A stretch of DNA of 64,000 nt from Rhizobium nepotum 39/7 (GCF_000949865.1 NZ_JWJH01000012.1:131928-195927), one strand, 5' to 3'; positions 54,531-64,000 are shown, numbered from the stretch's first letter. A program made the numbers and translations. The notes: generated by a model from the letters alone, not told the origin.

Positions 54531-55570
54531 TGGCGACAATCGAACTCAATCAACTCGTGAAGCGCTACGGCAAGATCGAGGCAGTCAAAGGCATTGACCT
54601 TGCCATTGAAGACGGCGAATTCGTCGTTTTCGTCGGTCCTTCCGGCTGCGGCAAATCCACCACGCTCAGAATGATCGCAGGCCTGGAGGAGATTTCAGGT
54701 GGAACACTGAAAATCGCCGGAAACGTCGTCAACGAGAAAGAACCGAAACAACGCAACATCGCCATGGTCTTCCAGAACTATGCGATCTACCCGCATATGA
54801 CGGTTCGCCAGAACATCGGCTTCGGGCTTTATACCGCAAAGCTCGACAAGGCGGAAAAGAACCGGCGTATCGAAGAGGCCGGTCGGGTGCTCGGACTTGA
54901 GGCATTGCTCGACCGTCGGCCGGCAGCCCTGTCGGGCGGCCAGAGGCAGCGCGTCGCCATCGGCCGCGCCATGGTGCGTGATCCCTCAGCCTTTCTTTTC
55001 GATGAGCCGCTCTCCAACCTCGACGCTCAGTTGCGGTCACAGATGCGTATTGAAATCAAGCGCTTGCATCAACGTCTTAAGACGACCACCGTTTACGTTA
55101 CCCACGATCAGGTCGAGGCCATGACCATGGCGGACCGGATCGTCGTGATGAAGGACGGCCATATCCTCCAGGTCGGCACGCCATCCGAACTCTATGAGAC
55201 GCCGGTGGATGTCTTCACCGCGCGTTTCATCGGCAGCCCCTCGATGAACCTGCTGCGGGGCAAAAGAACGACGAACAGCGTTGCGCAGTCCGCCGATGGC
55301 GACCTGCTGATTGGCATTCGCCCCCATGATCTGCTCGTTGGAGAAGGCGAGACAGCTCAAGGGTCCTTCTCACTGGAGGGAACAGTGACAGCCGTGGAGC
55401 CACTTGGCCCCGAAACGCTGGTTCATCTGGACACGCCCACGACGTCCGTTATCGCGACGGCAAGAGGCAAATCCATCCCCGCTGTCGGTAGCCAGTTGCA
55501 GTGCCAGGCGGAGACGGGCGCGCTCTATCTTTTCGATGCCACGACGGAAAAGCTTCTGGGCCGCGCATGA
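54530..55570 (+). CDS. Sugar ABC transporter ATP-binding protein, UgpC/MalK type
   Basis: A 346-residue ATPase: Walker [10 protein letters not shown], signature [15 protein letters not shown], Walker [12 protein letters not shown], switch His in VTHDQ, then a TOBE regulatory domain from about 240. Its start overlaps the lyase stop (TAATG) and its stop overlaps the kinase start (ATGA), tying the lyase and kinase to transport. Confidence 0.93.
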   Translation: MATIELNQLVKRYGKIEAVKGIDLAIEDGEFVVFVGPSGCGKSTTLRMIAGLEEISGGTLKIAGNVVNEKEPKQRNIAMVFQNYAIYPHMTVRQNIGFGLYTAKLDKAEKNRRIEEAGRVLGLEALLDRRPAALSGGQRQRVAIGRAMVRDPSAFLFDEPLSNLDAQLRSQMRIEIKRLHQRLKTTTVYVTHDQVEAMTMADRIVVMKDGHILQVGTPSELYETPVDVFTARFIGSPSMNLLRGKRTTNSVAQSADGDLLIGIRPHDLLVGEGETAQGSFSLEGTVTAVEPLGPETLVHLDTPTTSVIATARGKSIPAVGSQLQCQAETGALYLFDATTEKLLGRA

Positions 55571-56466
55571 TGATGACAGTCACGGACAAATCAGCGGTCA
55601 TCAGTATCGGCCGGATCTATTGCGACCTCATCTTCACCGGACTTGACGAATTGCCGGTGCTCGGCAGGGAGCTGTTTGCCCGCGACATGGAAATCACCGC
55701 CGGCGGCGGGGCTTTCATTGCGGCTGCGCATTTCGCGCATATCGGTCGCACGGCCACGCTGCTGGCAAGGCTCGGCACCGACACGTTCTCGCGCGCCATC
55801 GGCGAGAAGATGCAGCAAAGCGGTGTGGACCTGCAATTTCTGGAGCATTCAGCGGATGCAGGGCCTCAGGTCACGGTCGCGACGGTGGTTGGCCATGACA
55901 GGGCATTTTTGACGCGGCGCGCCGGTGCCGCCCGACCATCGACCCTTGATGCCGCTTTCGCGTGGAACAGGGCCTGCCATCTGCACATCGCCGAATTCGC
56001 CACCCTGCACGAAATTCCCGACCTCGTTTCCCGCGCCAGGGACAGCGGATTGACCGTCTCGCTCGATCCGAGCTGGGATGCCTCGCTGATCTATGACAAG
56101 GGCCTGCTCAAAGCCTGCTCGGGCGTCGACGTGTTTTTGCCCAACCTCGAGGAGGCCGAAGCGATCACGGGTCATTCCGACCCTGAGGCGGCGATCAGAG
56201 CCTTGTCCGGGGCGTTTCCCGTCGTGGCGCTGAAGGGCGGCGCGCAGGGCGCGTGGGTCTCCTCGCAGGGAGGCCTTCATCATACGGCGGCGAAGAACGT
56301 CCCCGTTGTCGATACGACAGGCGCAGGTGACGCATTCAATGCCGGTTTCATCAACGCCTGGCTTCGACAGGATGGCGAAAAACAATGCCTGGAGGCCGGT
56401 GTCGCAGCGGGCAGCCTTGCCGTGCAGGCTACGGGCGGCGCCCCGAGAGCTATCGCCGCCGCTTGA
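55567..56466 (+). CDS. PfkB/ribokinase-family sugar kinase
   Basis: A 299-residue kinase. The N-terminal signature ([15 protein letters not shown]) and the C-terminal ATP/anion-hole motif [13 protein letters not shown] with the catalytic Asp are both present. It phosphorylates a sugar or nucleoside-like acceptor; which one is unknown. The ATG at 55567 overlaps the ATPase stop. It ends 16 bases from the convergent betC gene, with no hairpin between. Confidence 0.9.
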   Translation: MMMTVTDKSAVISIGRIYCDLIFTGLDELPVLGRELFARDMEITAGGGAFIAAAHFAHIGRTATLLARLGTDTFSRAIGEKMQQSGVDLQFLEHSADAGPQVTVATVVGHDRAFLTRRAGAARPSTLDAAFAWNRACHLHIAEFATLHEIPDLVSRARDSGLTVSLDPSWDASLIYDKGLLKACSGVDVFLPNLEEAEAITGHSDPEAAIRALSGAFPVVALKGGAQGAWVSSQGGLHHTAAKNVPVVDTTGAGDAFNAGFINAWLRQDGEKQCLEAGVAAGSLAVQATGGAPRAIAAA

Positions 56467-56482
56467 TCCCGTCCTGCCCGCT

Positions 56483-57997
56483 TCACTCCCCACGCGGAAA
56501 ACGCTGGTTCTCCTCCAGCACGTTGAGGTCCATGTGGTTGCGCATGTAGCGCTCCGAGGCCTTCTGCAACGGCTGATAATCCCACGGGTAATAGGCGCCG
56601 TTGCGCAGTGCCTTGTAAACCACCCACCGCCGCGCCTGGCTTTCCCGCACCAATGCATCGAAGACGGGTAGTTGCCAGCGCCGATCGATCTCGGTGGAAA
56701 GCGATGACAGCACGTCGGCGAATTCAGGATTGCCGACAAGATTTATCCGCTCGTCCGGGTCCGCCTCAAGATCATAGAGCAGCGGCGGGTCGGCTTCGCA
56801 GATCGTCAGCTTGTAGCGGCCGTCGCGAATGGCGACGAGTGGTGCGATCGAACCTTCGGCCGCATATTCCATCGGCACCGGGCCGCGCTTGCCTGTTCCC
56901 GCAGCCAATGCCGACAAATCTTCGCCATCCGTCCAGCGTTTGAGCGAGGTGATGTCGAGACCAGCCAGACCACAAAGCGTTGGCGTCACATCCAGCGTCG
57001 AGACCGGCGCGTCGATGAGCGCCGGTTGCCAGCCGGGTGCGGCGATCATCAGCGGCACGCGGGCGGAACCCTCGAAAAAACACATCTTGAACCACAGCCC
57101 ACGCTCACCCAGCATGTCGCCATGGTCGGAGAGGAAGAGGATGATCGTGTCCTCCTCCATCTGCGTCGCCTTCAGCACGTCGAGAATTTCGCCGACCTTT
57201 TCATCGATATAGGAGATGTTGGCGAAATAACCGCGCCGCGCCCGGCGTATCTCTTCGGGCGAGATATCGAAAGCCTGATGGTCGCACGCCTCCAGCAACC
57301 GTTTCGAATGCGGGTCCTGCTCATCGAAGGTAAGCGCCTGCGTCTGCGGATCGAGTGCCGGGCAATCCTCATAGAGATCCCAGAACTTCCGCCGCGCCAC
57401 ATAGGGGTCATGCGGATGGGTGAAGCTGACGGTCAGGCACCAGGGGCGGTCATCGAGACGCCGCGACAGGTCGTAGAGCTTGCGGGTCGCGTGATAGGCA
57501 ACCTCGTCGTCATATTCCATCTGGTTGGTGATTTCGGCAACGCCCGCGCCGGTCACTGAACCGAGATTATGATACCACCAGTCGATCCGCTCGCCGGGCT
57601 TCGTATAGTCAGGCGTCCAGCCGAAATCCGCCGGATAGATATCCGTCGTCAGACGTTCCTCGAAGCCGTGCAACTGGTCCGGCCCGACAAAATGCATCTT
57701 TCCCGAAAGACCGGTGTAATAACCCGCCGCCCGCAAATGATGCGCATAGGTCGGGATATCGGAAGCAAATTCGGCGGCATTGTCGTAAACCCGCGTCCGG
57801 CTCGGCAATTGCCCGGACATGAAGGAAGCCCGGGCCGGCGCGCAAAGCGGGCTTGCCGTATAAGTATTGGCGAAACGGACGGACCGCTCCGCCAGCGCTT
57901 TCAGATGGGGGGCATGGAGAAAATCGGCGGGACCATCGGGAAAGAACGTCCCGTTGAACTGGTCGGCCATAAGGATCAGAATATTGGGATGCGGCAT
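56483..57997 (-). CDS. betC: Choline-sulfatase
   Basis: A 504-residue type-I sulfatase that hydrolyses choline-O-sulfate to choline and sulfate. Metal-site residues in ILMADQFNG, the formylglycine Cys52 in the CxPxR motif (LCAPARASF) and SDHGDMLGERGLW near the middle are intact, as is the C-terminal tail typical of BetC rather than aryl-sulfatases. Cytoplasmic: no signal peptide. It lies 14 bases after choX and is read with it. Choline then feeds glycine-betaine synthesis by genes outside the window. Confidence 0.92.
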   Translation of the reverse strand: MPHPNILILMADQFNGTFFPDGPADFLHAPHLKALAERSVRFANTYTASPLCAPARASFMSGQLPSRTRVYDNAAEFASDIPTYAHHLRAAGYYTGLSGKMHFVGPDQLHGFEERLTTDIYPADFGWTPDYTKPGERIDWWYHNLGSVTGAGVAEITNQMEYDDEVAYHATRKLYDLSRRLDDRPWCLTVSFTHPHDPYVARRKFWDLYEDCPALDPQTQALTFDEQDPHSKRLLEACDHQAFDISPEEIRRARRGYFANISYIDEKVGEILDVLKATQMEEDTIILFLSDHGDMLGERGLWFKMCFFEGSARVPLMIAAPGWQPALIDAPVSTLDVTPTLCGLAGLDITSLKRWTDGEDLSALAAGTGKRGPVPMEYAAEGSIAPLVAIRDGRYKLTICEADPPLLYDLEADPDERINLVGNPEFADVLSSLSTEIDRRWQLPVFDALVRESQARRWVVYKALRNGAYYPWDYQPLQKASERYMRNHMDLNVLEENQRFPRGE

Positions 57998-58011
57998 CTG
58001 GTTCTACCGTC

Positions 58012-58965
58012 TCAGAGGCCAAGCTTGCCTTTGACGGCAGCATCACCCGGCTTGCCATTCAGCGTGGTGACACCCTGCAGCCAGTCATCCAGCGACTTCG
58101 GATTGGCCTTCAGCCACGCCGTCGCTGCTGCCTTTGCATCATCTCCACCGAGAATGGAGCCCATCAGGGCATTTTCCATGCCGATATCGAACTTCATGTT
58201 CTTGAACAGCGTTGCCGCATTCGGGCATTGCTGCGGCCAGCCGGTGCGGGCAAGGGTGTAGACCTCCGCCCCACCGAAATTCGGGCCGAAATAGGCGTCG
58301 CCACCTGAGAGATAGGCGATATCGATCTTCTCGTTCATCGGATGCGGCGCCCAGGCAAGGAATACCACAGCCTTTTTGTCCCTGCCCGCCCGTTCCACCT
58401 GCGCCAGCATGGCCTGCTCTCCGGATTCGACGAGCTGCCAGCCCTTCAGGCCGAAATCATTGGCGTCGATGATCTTCTGGATATTCTGGTTGGCTGGCGC
58501 ACCCGGCTCGATGCCGTAAATCTTGCTTTCAAACTCACCGGCATGTTTGGCGAGATCGGAAAAATCCTTCACGCCCTTCTCCGCCATATAGGAAGGCACC
58601 GCCAGCGTGAACTTGGCGCCCTCAAGGTTCTTCGTCATCACCTCGGCGGCCTTGGCGGTGTTCAGGTCGTCAACGAAGGATTTCTGGGCCGGCATCCAGT
58701 TGCCGAGAAAGACGTCGATCTCGCCGTTCTTCATGGCCTGATAGCCGATCGGCACCGACAACGTCTTGACGTCGGCTTCATAACCCAGCGCATCGAGCAG
58801 AACCGAGGCGACCCCATTGGTGGCTGTGATATCCGTCCAGCCCGGATCGCTGAGGCGAACCGTCCTGCAGGCGGCGTCATCGGCTGCGTAAAGCGGGGTA
58901 GAGAAGGCCGCTACGGACAAAAACAGACCGGCGGCGATGCGGTGCATGCGAGAAACGGTTATCAT
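58012..58965 (-). CDS. choX: Choline ABC transporter substrate-binding protein
   Basis: A 317-residue OpuAC-type binding protein. Signal peptide (MHRIAAGLFLSVAAFSTPLY, cleavage after AAD-proximal AYA-like site), then VRLSDPGWTDITATNGVASV and the conserved NGEIDVFLGNWMP. The Trp residues that box a quaternary amine are seen in PGWTD, NWMP and LAWAPHP. GGGGAG precedes the ATG at 58965. The membrane and ATPase partners (choW, choV) are not adjacent and must be encoded elsewhere. Confidence 0.9.
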   Translation of the reverse strand: MITVSRMHRIAAGLFLSVAAFSTPLYAADDAACRTVRLSDPGWTDITATNGVASVLLDALGYEADVKTLSVPIGYQAMKNGEIDVFLGNWMPAQKSFVDDLNTAKAAEVMTKNLEGAKFTLAVPSYMAEKGVKDFSDLAKHAGEFESKIYGIEPGAPANQNIQKIIDANDFGLKGWQLVESGEQAMLAQVERAGRDKKAVVFLAWAPHPMNEKIDIAYLSGGDAYFGPNFGGAEVYTLARTGWPQQCPNAATLFKNMKFDIGMENALMGSILGGDDAKAAATAWLKANPKSLDDWLQGVTTLNGKPGDAAVKGKLGL

Positions 58966-59059
58966 TGCGGCTCCCCTTTTATTAGTCCAGTTTATTGAAC
59001 ACCACATTGTTTTTCCCTGTGAAGCAGGTATTTTTCGATGACTGACATAAGGATTTTCT

Positions 59060-59956
59060 ATGACAGAGCGGCCACTCGACCTTGGATGGATGCGTATTTT
59101 TACCGAGGTCGCCCGGCGCGGCAGCCTGACGGCGGCGGCAGGATCCCTGCGACTGACGCAACCTGCGGTCAGCTACCAGATCCGCCGGCTGGAAGACGAC
59201 CTCGGCGTCGCGCTCGTCAGGCGGAAACATCGTGGCATCGAACTGACGGCCGAGGGGCAAAAACTGTTCGATATCGTCTCACGCAATGTCGACGCCATCG
59301 ACCTTCTGGCGCAGCAACTCCGCCGCACCGAGGAACGTCAAACGATCCGCCTGCACACGGACTACGCCTTCTCATCGCTATGGCTGATCCCGCGCATGCA
59401 TGGTTTTCGTGTCCTCAACCCGGATATAAACATCCAGATCGTCGCCACGCAGGATCCGTTGGGGCAAGGAAAACACGATAGCGACGTGATGATTATCTTC
59501 GGAACGCGGCAGGATGCGGGCGATGGCGCGGTGCTGCTGCTTTCCGAAAAAGTAACGCCCGTCTGTTCGCCGGCGCTTTTGGCAGAGATACCGGCACCAG
59601 CGAGCATCGCGGATATCTCACGGATGAAACTCATCCACCTCGAAAACACCTCACAGACGCACTGGTTCGACTGGCCGTCCTATTTCAAGCATTTCGGCGT
59701 GCATCGAAGCCCGGAAAACGACAGCGGCGACATCAGTTTCAACAATTACACCATGGTGGTTCAGGCAACGATCGGCGAGCAGGGTTTCGCGCTCGGCTGG
59801 GCGGGGCTGGTCGATCCGCTGGTCGAGGCCGGCGTGCTGGTGACCGCAGGCCCGAGCCTCGACGCGCCGGGACGCGGTTACTGGTTGCTGAGGCCGAAAA
59901 GCACCGACAGCGCAGTCAGAAAACTCACCGGTTGGCTGATCGACGAGAAGCGATAA
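59060..59956 (+). CDS. LysR-family regulator of choline-sulfate use
   Basis: A 298-residue LysR protein: RRGSLTAAAGSLRLTQPAVSYQIRRLEDDLG helix-turn-helix (given here in outline) near 18-48 and a two-lobed effector domain. It is divergent from choX-betC with 94 bases between, the standard arrangement for a LysR regulator and its target; the same arrangement is seen for choline-sulfate regulators in related bacteria. Choline or choline-O-sulfate as effector is inference. Confidence 0.85.
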   Translation: MTERPLDLGWMRIFTEVARRGSLTAAAGSLRLTQPAVSYQIRRLEDDLGVALVRRKHRGIELTAEGQKLFDIVSRNVDAIDLLAQQLRRTEERQTIRLHTDYAFSSLWLIPRMHGFRVLNPDINIQIVATQDPLGQGKHDSDVMIIFGTRQDAGDGAVLLLSEKVTPVCSPALLAEIPAPASIADISRMKLIHLENTSQTHWFDWPSYFKHFGVHRSPENDSGDISFNNYTMVVQATIGEQGFALGWAGLVDPLVEAGVLVTAGPSLDAPGRGYWLLRPKSTDSAVRKLTGWLIDEKR

Positions 59957-60020
59957 TCATGCCGAATTTACGGAAATCCATCTCCAAATAACTTTAGAAT
60001 CTATAAGCAATATATTGATA

Positions 60021-60839
60021 TTAAATCATCTTATGTGATTCATTGGCGATACGATGCCGGCCGATCGGCAGCATCATCGGTTTGCCCGACGTCGGGTCTT
60101 CGATGACCCGGCTTTCGATGCCGAAGACCTGGTGCACATTCGCTTCCGTCAAGACTTCCTCCGGCGTGCCGCAGACATGCAGCCTTCCGCCCGTCATGGC
60201 GACGAGATGATCCGCGTAACGCGCGGCAAGATTGAGATCATGCAGCACCATGACGATGGTGGTCTGACGGGCGTGGTTGAGGTCGGTCAGAAGATCCAGC
60301 ACTTCCACCTGATGGCTGATGTCGAGGAAGGTCGTGGGTTCATCGAGCAGTAATATGTCCGTCTGCTGCGCAAGCGCCATGGCGATCCAGACACGTTGCC
60401 GCTGCCCGCCGGAGAGTTCGTCCACCGGCCGTTCGGCAAGTTCGACCGTATCAGTGGCGATAAGTGCGGCGGCGATGGCCTCGTCGTCCTGTCGCGACCA
60501 GCGCGCGAAAAGACCGTGATGCGGGTGCCGGCCACGGCTGACGAGATCGGCGACGACGATGCCCTCCGGCGCGATCGGCGACTGCGGCAGAAGGCCCATG
60601 CGCCGCGCGAGTTCCCGCGATGGAAGGCTGTGGATCGACTTTCCGTCAAGCAGGACCTGGCCGGCACGCGGCGCGATGAGCCGCGACATGCTGCGAAGGA
60701 GCGTGGACTTGCCGCAGGCATTGGCGCCGACGATGACCGTGATCCTGCCACGCGGAACGACAAGGTCCAGCCCTTCGATGATGAGGTTTTCGCCGTATCC
60801 GGCCGAAAGACCTTTTACGGAAAGAGAATGGCTGGTCAT
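60021..60839 (-). CDS. Iron-siderophore ABC transporter ATP-binding protein
   Basis: A 272-residue FepC/FhuC-class ATPase: Walker A GANACGKSTLLR, signature [15 protein letters not shown], Walker B LLLDEPTTFLD, switch His in VLHDLN. The ATG at 60839 overlaps the permease stop (ATGA) and has GGAGG upstream; the longer frame is not coding. Last gene of the operon; the 65 bases to the LysR stop are AT-rich without a clear terminator. Confidence 0.93.
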   Translation of the reverse strand: MTSHSLSVKGLSAGYGENLIIEGLDLVVPRGRITVIVGANACGKSTLLRSMSRLIAPRAGQVLLDGKSIHSLPSRELARRMGLLPQSPIAPEGIVVADLVSRGRHPHHGLFARWSRQDDEAIAAALIATDTVELAERPVDELSGGQRQRVWIAMALAQQTDILLLDEPTTFLDISHQVEVLDLLTDLNHARQTTIVMVLHDLNLAARYADHLVAMTGGRLHVCGTPEEVLTEANVHQVFGIESRVIEDPTSGKPMMLPIGRHRIANESHKMI

Positions 60840-61876
60840 AACGAGCCTCCGCTGCGGTTTACCCGCACGATAAGGTAAATCAGATAGGGCGCACCGAGAG
60901 CACCGGTAATGACGCCGACCGGATAACGGCCCGGCAGCAGGAACTGGCCGCAATAATCGCCCACCAGCACCAGCACCGCCCCAACCATCGCGGCAGGAAT
61001 GAGCAGCGAGCCGTTGCTGCCCACGACCCGCGCGGCAATCGGCCCCGACAGAAAAGCGACAAAAGCGATCGGCCCCGACACCGCCGTGGCAAAGGCGATC
61101 ATGCCCACGGCGGCGATGATGACGATGATGCGGGTTCGCCCCACCCGCACGCCGAGCGCGGAAGCCGTATCATCGCCGAGCCTCAGCGCGTCCAGATCGC
61201 GCGCGCGGCTCAGAAGCAGGCCACCGAACAGGATAAGTGCAACGGAGAGCGGCAGCGTCTGGGCAAGCTTCGCGCCGTTGACGCTGCCCGTCAGCCAGCG
61301 CATCGCTTCCTGTAGCGTCCACGCCGGCGCAACCGAGAGCGTATAGGCGATGAAACTTTCCAGCATGGCAGAGACGCCGATGCCGACGAGGATCAGCCGC
61401 GTTCCTGCCACCCCGTTGCGGAAGGACAAGAGATAGACCAGCAATGCGACGCCAAGTCCGGCGACGACAGCGACGATCGAGACGACCGGCCCGTTCAGAT
61501 GCAGGACGACGATGGCAAATACGGCCGCAGCACTGGCACCGGAACTGATGCCGATAATATCGGGGCTGGCGAGCGGGTTGCGCAGCATGATCTGGAAAGC
61601 GACGCCGCCGAGCCCGAAGCTCAGACCCGCGAGAACCGAGAGCAGCGCGCGCGGCAGACGCAATTGCCCGACGGTGAAGGTGACGCCAGCAATGTCCTCG
61701 CCGAGCAGTACGCGCAGGACATCGCCGGGCGGCGTAAAGGATTGCCCCAGCATCAGCGTCAATGCGAAAGCGGCGATCAAAAGCACCGACAGGGTTGCGA
61801 TAACGAGGCGACGCCGGCGCTGACGGGCGTGGCGATTGAAAACGAGGCTTTCGATGACGGGAGCGTGCATGGTCAC
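60836..61876 (-). CDS. Iron-siderophore ABC transporter permease (FecCD family)
   Basis: A 346-residue permease with about nine to ten membrane segments and the FecCD motifs LRLPRALLSVLAGLSFGLGG and NPLASPDIIGISSGAS. The start may be GTG at 61876, overlapping the previous stop, or ATG at 61870; neither has a clear ribosome site, consistent with translational coupling. Confidence 0.92.
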   Translation of the reverse strand: MTMHAPVIESLVFNRHARQRRRRLVIATLSVLLIAAFALTLMLGQSFTPPGDVLRVLLGEDIAGVTFTVGQLRLPRALLSVLAGLSFGLGGVAFQIMLRNPLASPDIIGISSGASAAAVFAIVVLHLNGPVVSIVAVVAGLGVALLVYLLSFRNGVAGTRLILVGIGVSAMLESFIAYTLSVAPAWTLQEAMRWLTGSVNGAKLAQTLPLSVALILFGGLLLSRARDLDALRLGDDTASALGVRVGRTRIIVIIAAVGMIAFATAVSGPIAFVAFLSGPIAARVVGSNGSLLIPAAMVGAVLVLVGDYCGQFLLPGRYPVGVITGALGAPYLIYLIVRVNRSGGSL

Positions 61877-62916
61877 AGTTCACGCACCCGCTGGCGTCTG
61901 ACGATCCAGATGAAGAACGGCGCGCCGACGAGCGCGGTGACGATGCCGACATCGAGTTCGGACGGCCGTGCCACGATGCGCCCGACAATATCGGCGGCAA
62001 GCAGCAGGCAGGCGCCACCGAGCGCGGAAAACGGCAGAAGCCAGCGATTGTCCACACCGACGAGCAGACGGCAAAGATGCGGAACGACCAGCCCGACAAA
62101 ACCGATCGGCCCGCAGATGGCGGTCGCCGCGCCGCACAGGAGAATGGCGCCGAAAGACGCCACGGCTCTGGCGACAGCGACATTCTCGCCAAGTCCGGCG
62201 GCCAGATCATCTCCGAGCGCCAGAGAATTCAGCTTGCGCGCCGAGAGAAAGCTGATGGCAAAACCGGCAGCGAGAAACGGCAGCACGGTCTCGATACGTT
62301 CAAAGGTCGCACCACCGACACCGCCGATCTGCCAGGAGCGGATGCCGCCGGCAATATCGCTGCGCGGCAGCACGACGGCGATGACGAGCGATGAGAAAGC
62401 GACCGAGGTGGCCGCACCGGCAAGCGCCAGTTTCAGCGGGGTGGCCCCTCCACGCCCGAGCGAGCCGACGACATAAACGAAAACCGCAGATGCCCCGGCC
62501 CCGACAATGGCCGCGAGGATGAAGGCCTGCGACGAGGCGATGCCGAACCAGACGATCGCGATGACGACGGCAAGCGACGCCCCCATATTGATGCCGAGAA
62601 TACCGGGGTCGGCAAGCGGATTGCGCGTAACGCCCTGCATGATCGCGCCCGCCAGCCCAAGTGCGGCCCCGCAGAGCAGCGCGAGCAATGTGCGTGGCAG
62701 GCGAACCGCGACAGCCGCTTCCGCCACCGTCTCGACGCGGCCCGCTAGTGCTGCCGTAATATCCGCAAGAGAGACGTCACGGGTGCCGATCGCAACCGAT
62801 AGCGCGCACAGCAGGGCCAGGAGTGCCAGCACGACGCTGAGCCATGCGCCTCGCACGCGGTTGGAGCGACCGGCAATCAGCACGCCCGGACCTTTATCGG
62901 GTCCGCACATCGTCAT
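61873..62916 (-). CDS. Iron-siderophore ABC transporter permease (FecCD family)
   Basis: A 347-residue permease homologous to the preceding one: VRLPRTLLALLCGAALGLAG, NPLADPGILGINMGAS. It overlaps the binding-protein stop by ATGA. The two permeases form a heterodimeric channel for a ferric siderophore. Confidence 0.92.
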   Translation of the reverse strand: MTMCGPDKGPGVLIAGRSNRVRGAWLSVVLALLALLCALSVAIGTRDVSLADITAALAGRVETVAEAAVAVRLPRTLLALLCGAALGLAGAIMQGVTRNPLADPGILGINMGASLAVVIAIVWFGIASSQAFILAAIVGAGASAVFVYVVGSLGRGGATPLKLALAGAATSVAFSSLVIAVVLPRSDIAGGIRSWQIGGVGGATFERIETVLPFLAAGFAISFLSARKLNSLALGDDLAAGLGENVAVARAVASFGAILLCGAATAICGPIGFVGLVVPHLCRLLVGVDNRWLLPFSALGGACLLLAADIVGRIVARPSELDVGIVTALVGAPFFIWIVRRQRVREL

Positions 62917-63923
62917 TGCGATTTGCGCGACGAGTTGTCCGCCGCTTTCGCCAGAAAATCGGCATAATCCTTCAGAACCCAGGAAATCGATAGCGGGGTG
63001 GGGTTCGACGCGGTGCCGAGCGGATCGCGACCGAGCATGACGATAGCCTCATTGGCAACCGCAGGCATGCGGGCAAGGAGCGGATCGGCCCGCATCGCAT
63101 CGAGCAGCGGCTGGCTGCCATAGGTCACCACAATATCGACGTCGTCGAAGGCATCGACGCGCTCGGCGCTGACGCCAGCGGCGAATTGCCCCGGCTTCGT
63201 CGCCTCCACGACGCTCTTCGGCGAAGTCAGCCCGAGATCGGCGAAAAATTTCACCCGGCTGTCATTGGCGGTATAAAAATTGACGACGCTGAGATTGGTG
63301 GCGTCGAGATGGGTGACGAACATAGCCGACTTGCCCTTCAGCTGCGGATGCCCCGCGACCACCTGCGCGATCTCACCCTCGATGCGGCTGATGAGCGCTT
63401 CGCCTTCCGCCGCCATGCCAAGCCCTGCACTGTTCAGCCGGATCATCTCGCGCCAGTCGGTTGCCCAGGGAGACACGGGATAGGCGACAACAGGCGCAAT
63501 CTGGCTCAGCGTGTCGTAGTCGGACTGGCTGAGGCCGGAATAGGCAGCGAGAATGACATCCGGCTGCGTTGCCGCCACGGCCTCGAAATCGATGCCGTCG
63601 CCCTCATCGAACAGCACCGGCTTTGCCGCGCCCAGCTCGGAAAGCCGCTTCGCCACCCAGGGCAGCAAGCCATCACCGTCGTCATCGCCGAAATTGGCCG
63701 CCGCAAAACCGACGGGCACGATACCGAGCGCCAGCGGAACCTCATGGTTCGCCCAGGCGACGGTCGCCACCCGCTGAGGCTTCCTGGCAATCGTCGTCGT
63801 GCCGAAAGCGTGTTTGATGACGACGGGATAGACCGTCGCCTCATCCGCCGAGGCAGTGTGCGGCGCGACTATCGACAGGAAAAGCACAAGCGCTGGCACA
63901 AGGCCACGAAACAGGCGAAGCAT
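62913..63923 (-). CDS. Iron-siderophore ABC transporter substrate-binding protein
   Basis: A 336-residue FepB/FecB-like protein. Signal peptide MLRLFRGLVPALVLFLSIVA with cleavage after TASA. The type-III binding-protein fold is indicated by PQRVATVAWANHEVPLALGI and PDVILAAYSGLS. The Glu residues that dock onto FecCD permeases are probably at HEVP and in the C-lobe. The ATG at 63923 is preferred for its signal peptide; an ATG at 63944 is also in frame. First gene of the operon; the promoter is at or beyond the right edge. Which siderophore is bound is not evident. Confidence 0.88.
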   Translation of the reverse strand: MLRLFRGLVPALVLFLSIVAPHTASADEATVYPVVIKHAFGTTTIARKPQRVATVAWANHEVPLALGIVPVGFAAANFGDDDGDGLLPWVAKRLSELGAAKPVLFDEGDGIDFEAVAATQPDVILAAYSGLSQSDYDTLSQIAPVVAYPVSPWATDWREMIRLNSAGLGMAAEGEALISRIEGEIAQVVAGHPQLKGKSAMFVTHLDATNLSVVNFYTANDSRVKFFADLGLTSPKSVVEATKPGQFAAGVSAERVDAFDDVDIVVTYGSQPLLDAMRADPLLARMPAVANEAIVMLGRDPLGTASNPTPLSISWVLKDYADFLAKAADNSSRKSQ

Positions 63924-64000
63924 GGGCAAAGCTCTCAAAAACATCAAAAGTGGACTTGAACTCTCAGCTTCACATCCCCCCGTCAAGCCCGAGAAGGAAA

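Noticed and set aside
45145..57997. Including the betC sulfatase in the unknown ROK/lyase/kinase regulon
   Set aside because: It is on the opposite strand, coupled to choX and a LysR gene, and has the choline-sulfatase signatures.

Overview
The window is GC-rich, tightly packed chromosomal DNA from a member of the Rhizobiaceae, most likely Agrobacterium. The evidence is the combination of genes: a two-gene-style RopA porin, a second tail-less FtsZ, a DUF1127 gene next to cuckoo-type small RNAs, a hydroxyproline cluster with aconitase X, and an alpha-galactoside operon laid out like rhizobial agp/aga. I see no rRNA, tRNA, CRISPR or phage. The only mobile element is one IS5-family insertion sequence.

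Layout. 1-2320: the 3' part of a PhoQ-type sensor kinase, a GNAT acetyltransferase, and an IS427-like element inserted exactly in the GNAT stop codon. 2383-10546 (all minus): an oxalate/formate-type MFS carrier, NAD-dependent molybdenum formate dehydrogenase (fdsG-B-A, a terminator, fdsD) and a LysR regulator (FdsR-like). 10919-14650: an outer-membrane porin behind a strikingly AT-rich leader, and a PAS-GGDEF-EAL protein. 14840-20539: a polar-amino-acid-type ABC transporter with a 2-hydroxyacid dehydrogenase, a small ABM-fold protein and a LacI regulator; two matching LacI-type operators sit between the divergent promoters.

20666-30949: a hydroxyproline catabolic region. It holds a proline-racemase-family enzyme with a Ser/Thr active-site pair, aconitase X (cis-3-hydroxyproline dehydratase), a FAD amine dehydrogenase, an ABC importer, Delta1-pyrroline-2-carboxylate reductase, a DapA-family deaminase and a GntR regulator. 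A TTGTnnAC motif recurs in all its promoter regions. 31149-34333: tail-less FtsZ paralogue, a single-domain response regulator with a good EcfG-type promoter, a four-hairpin anti-Shine-Dalgarno small-RNA array, the DUF1127 gene and a PagL-like outer-membrane protein. 34546-44603: alpha-galactoside uptake and hydrolysis (agaL1-agpABCD-agaL2, divergent agpT).

44687-56466: a divergent pair of operons of unknown substrate. One side is ROK repressor, PIG-L deacetylase and EamA carrier. The other is a sugar ABC importer, an argininosuccinate-lyase-family enzyme and a PfkB kinase. A palindrome lies between them. This is the best candidate for an undescribed catabolic system. 56483-59956: choline-O-sulfate module (betC, choX, divergent LysR). 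60021-63923: an iron-siderophore ABC transporter reaching the right edge.
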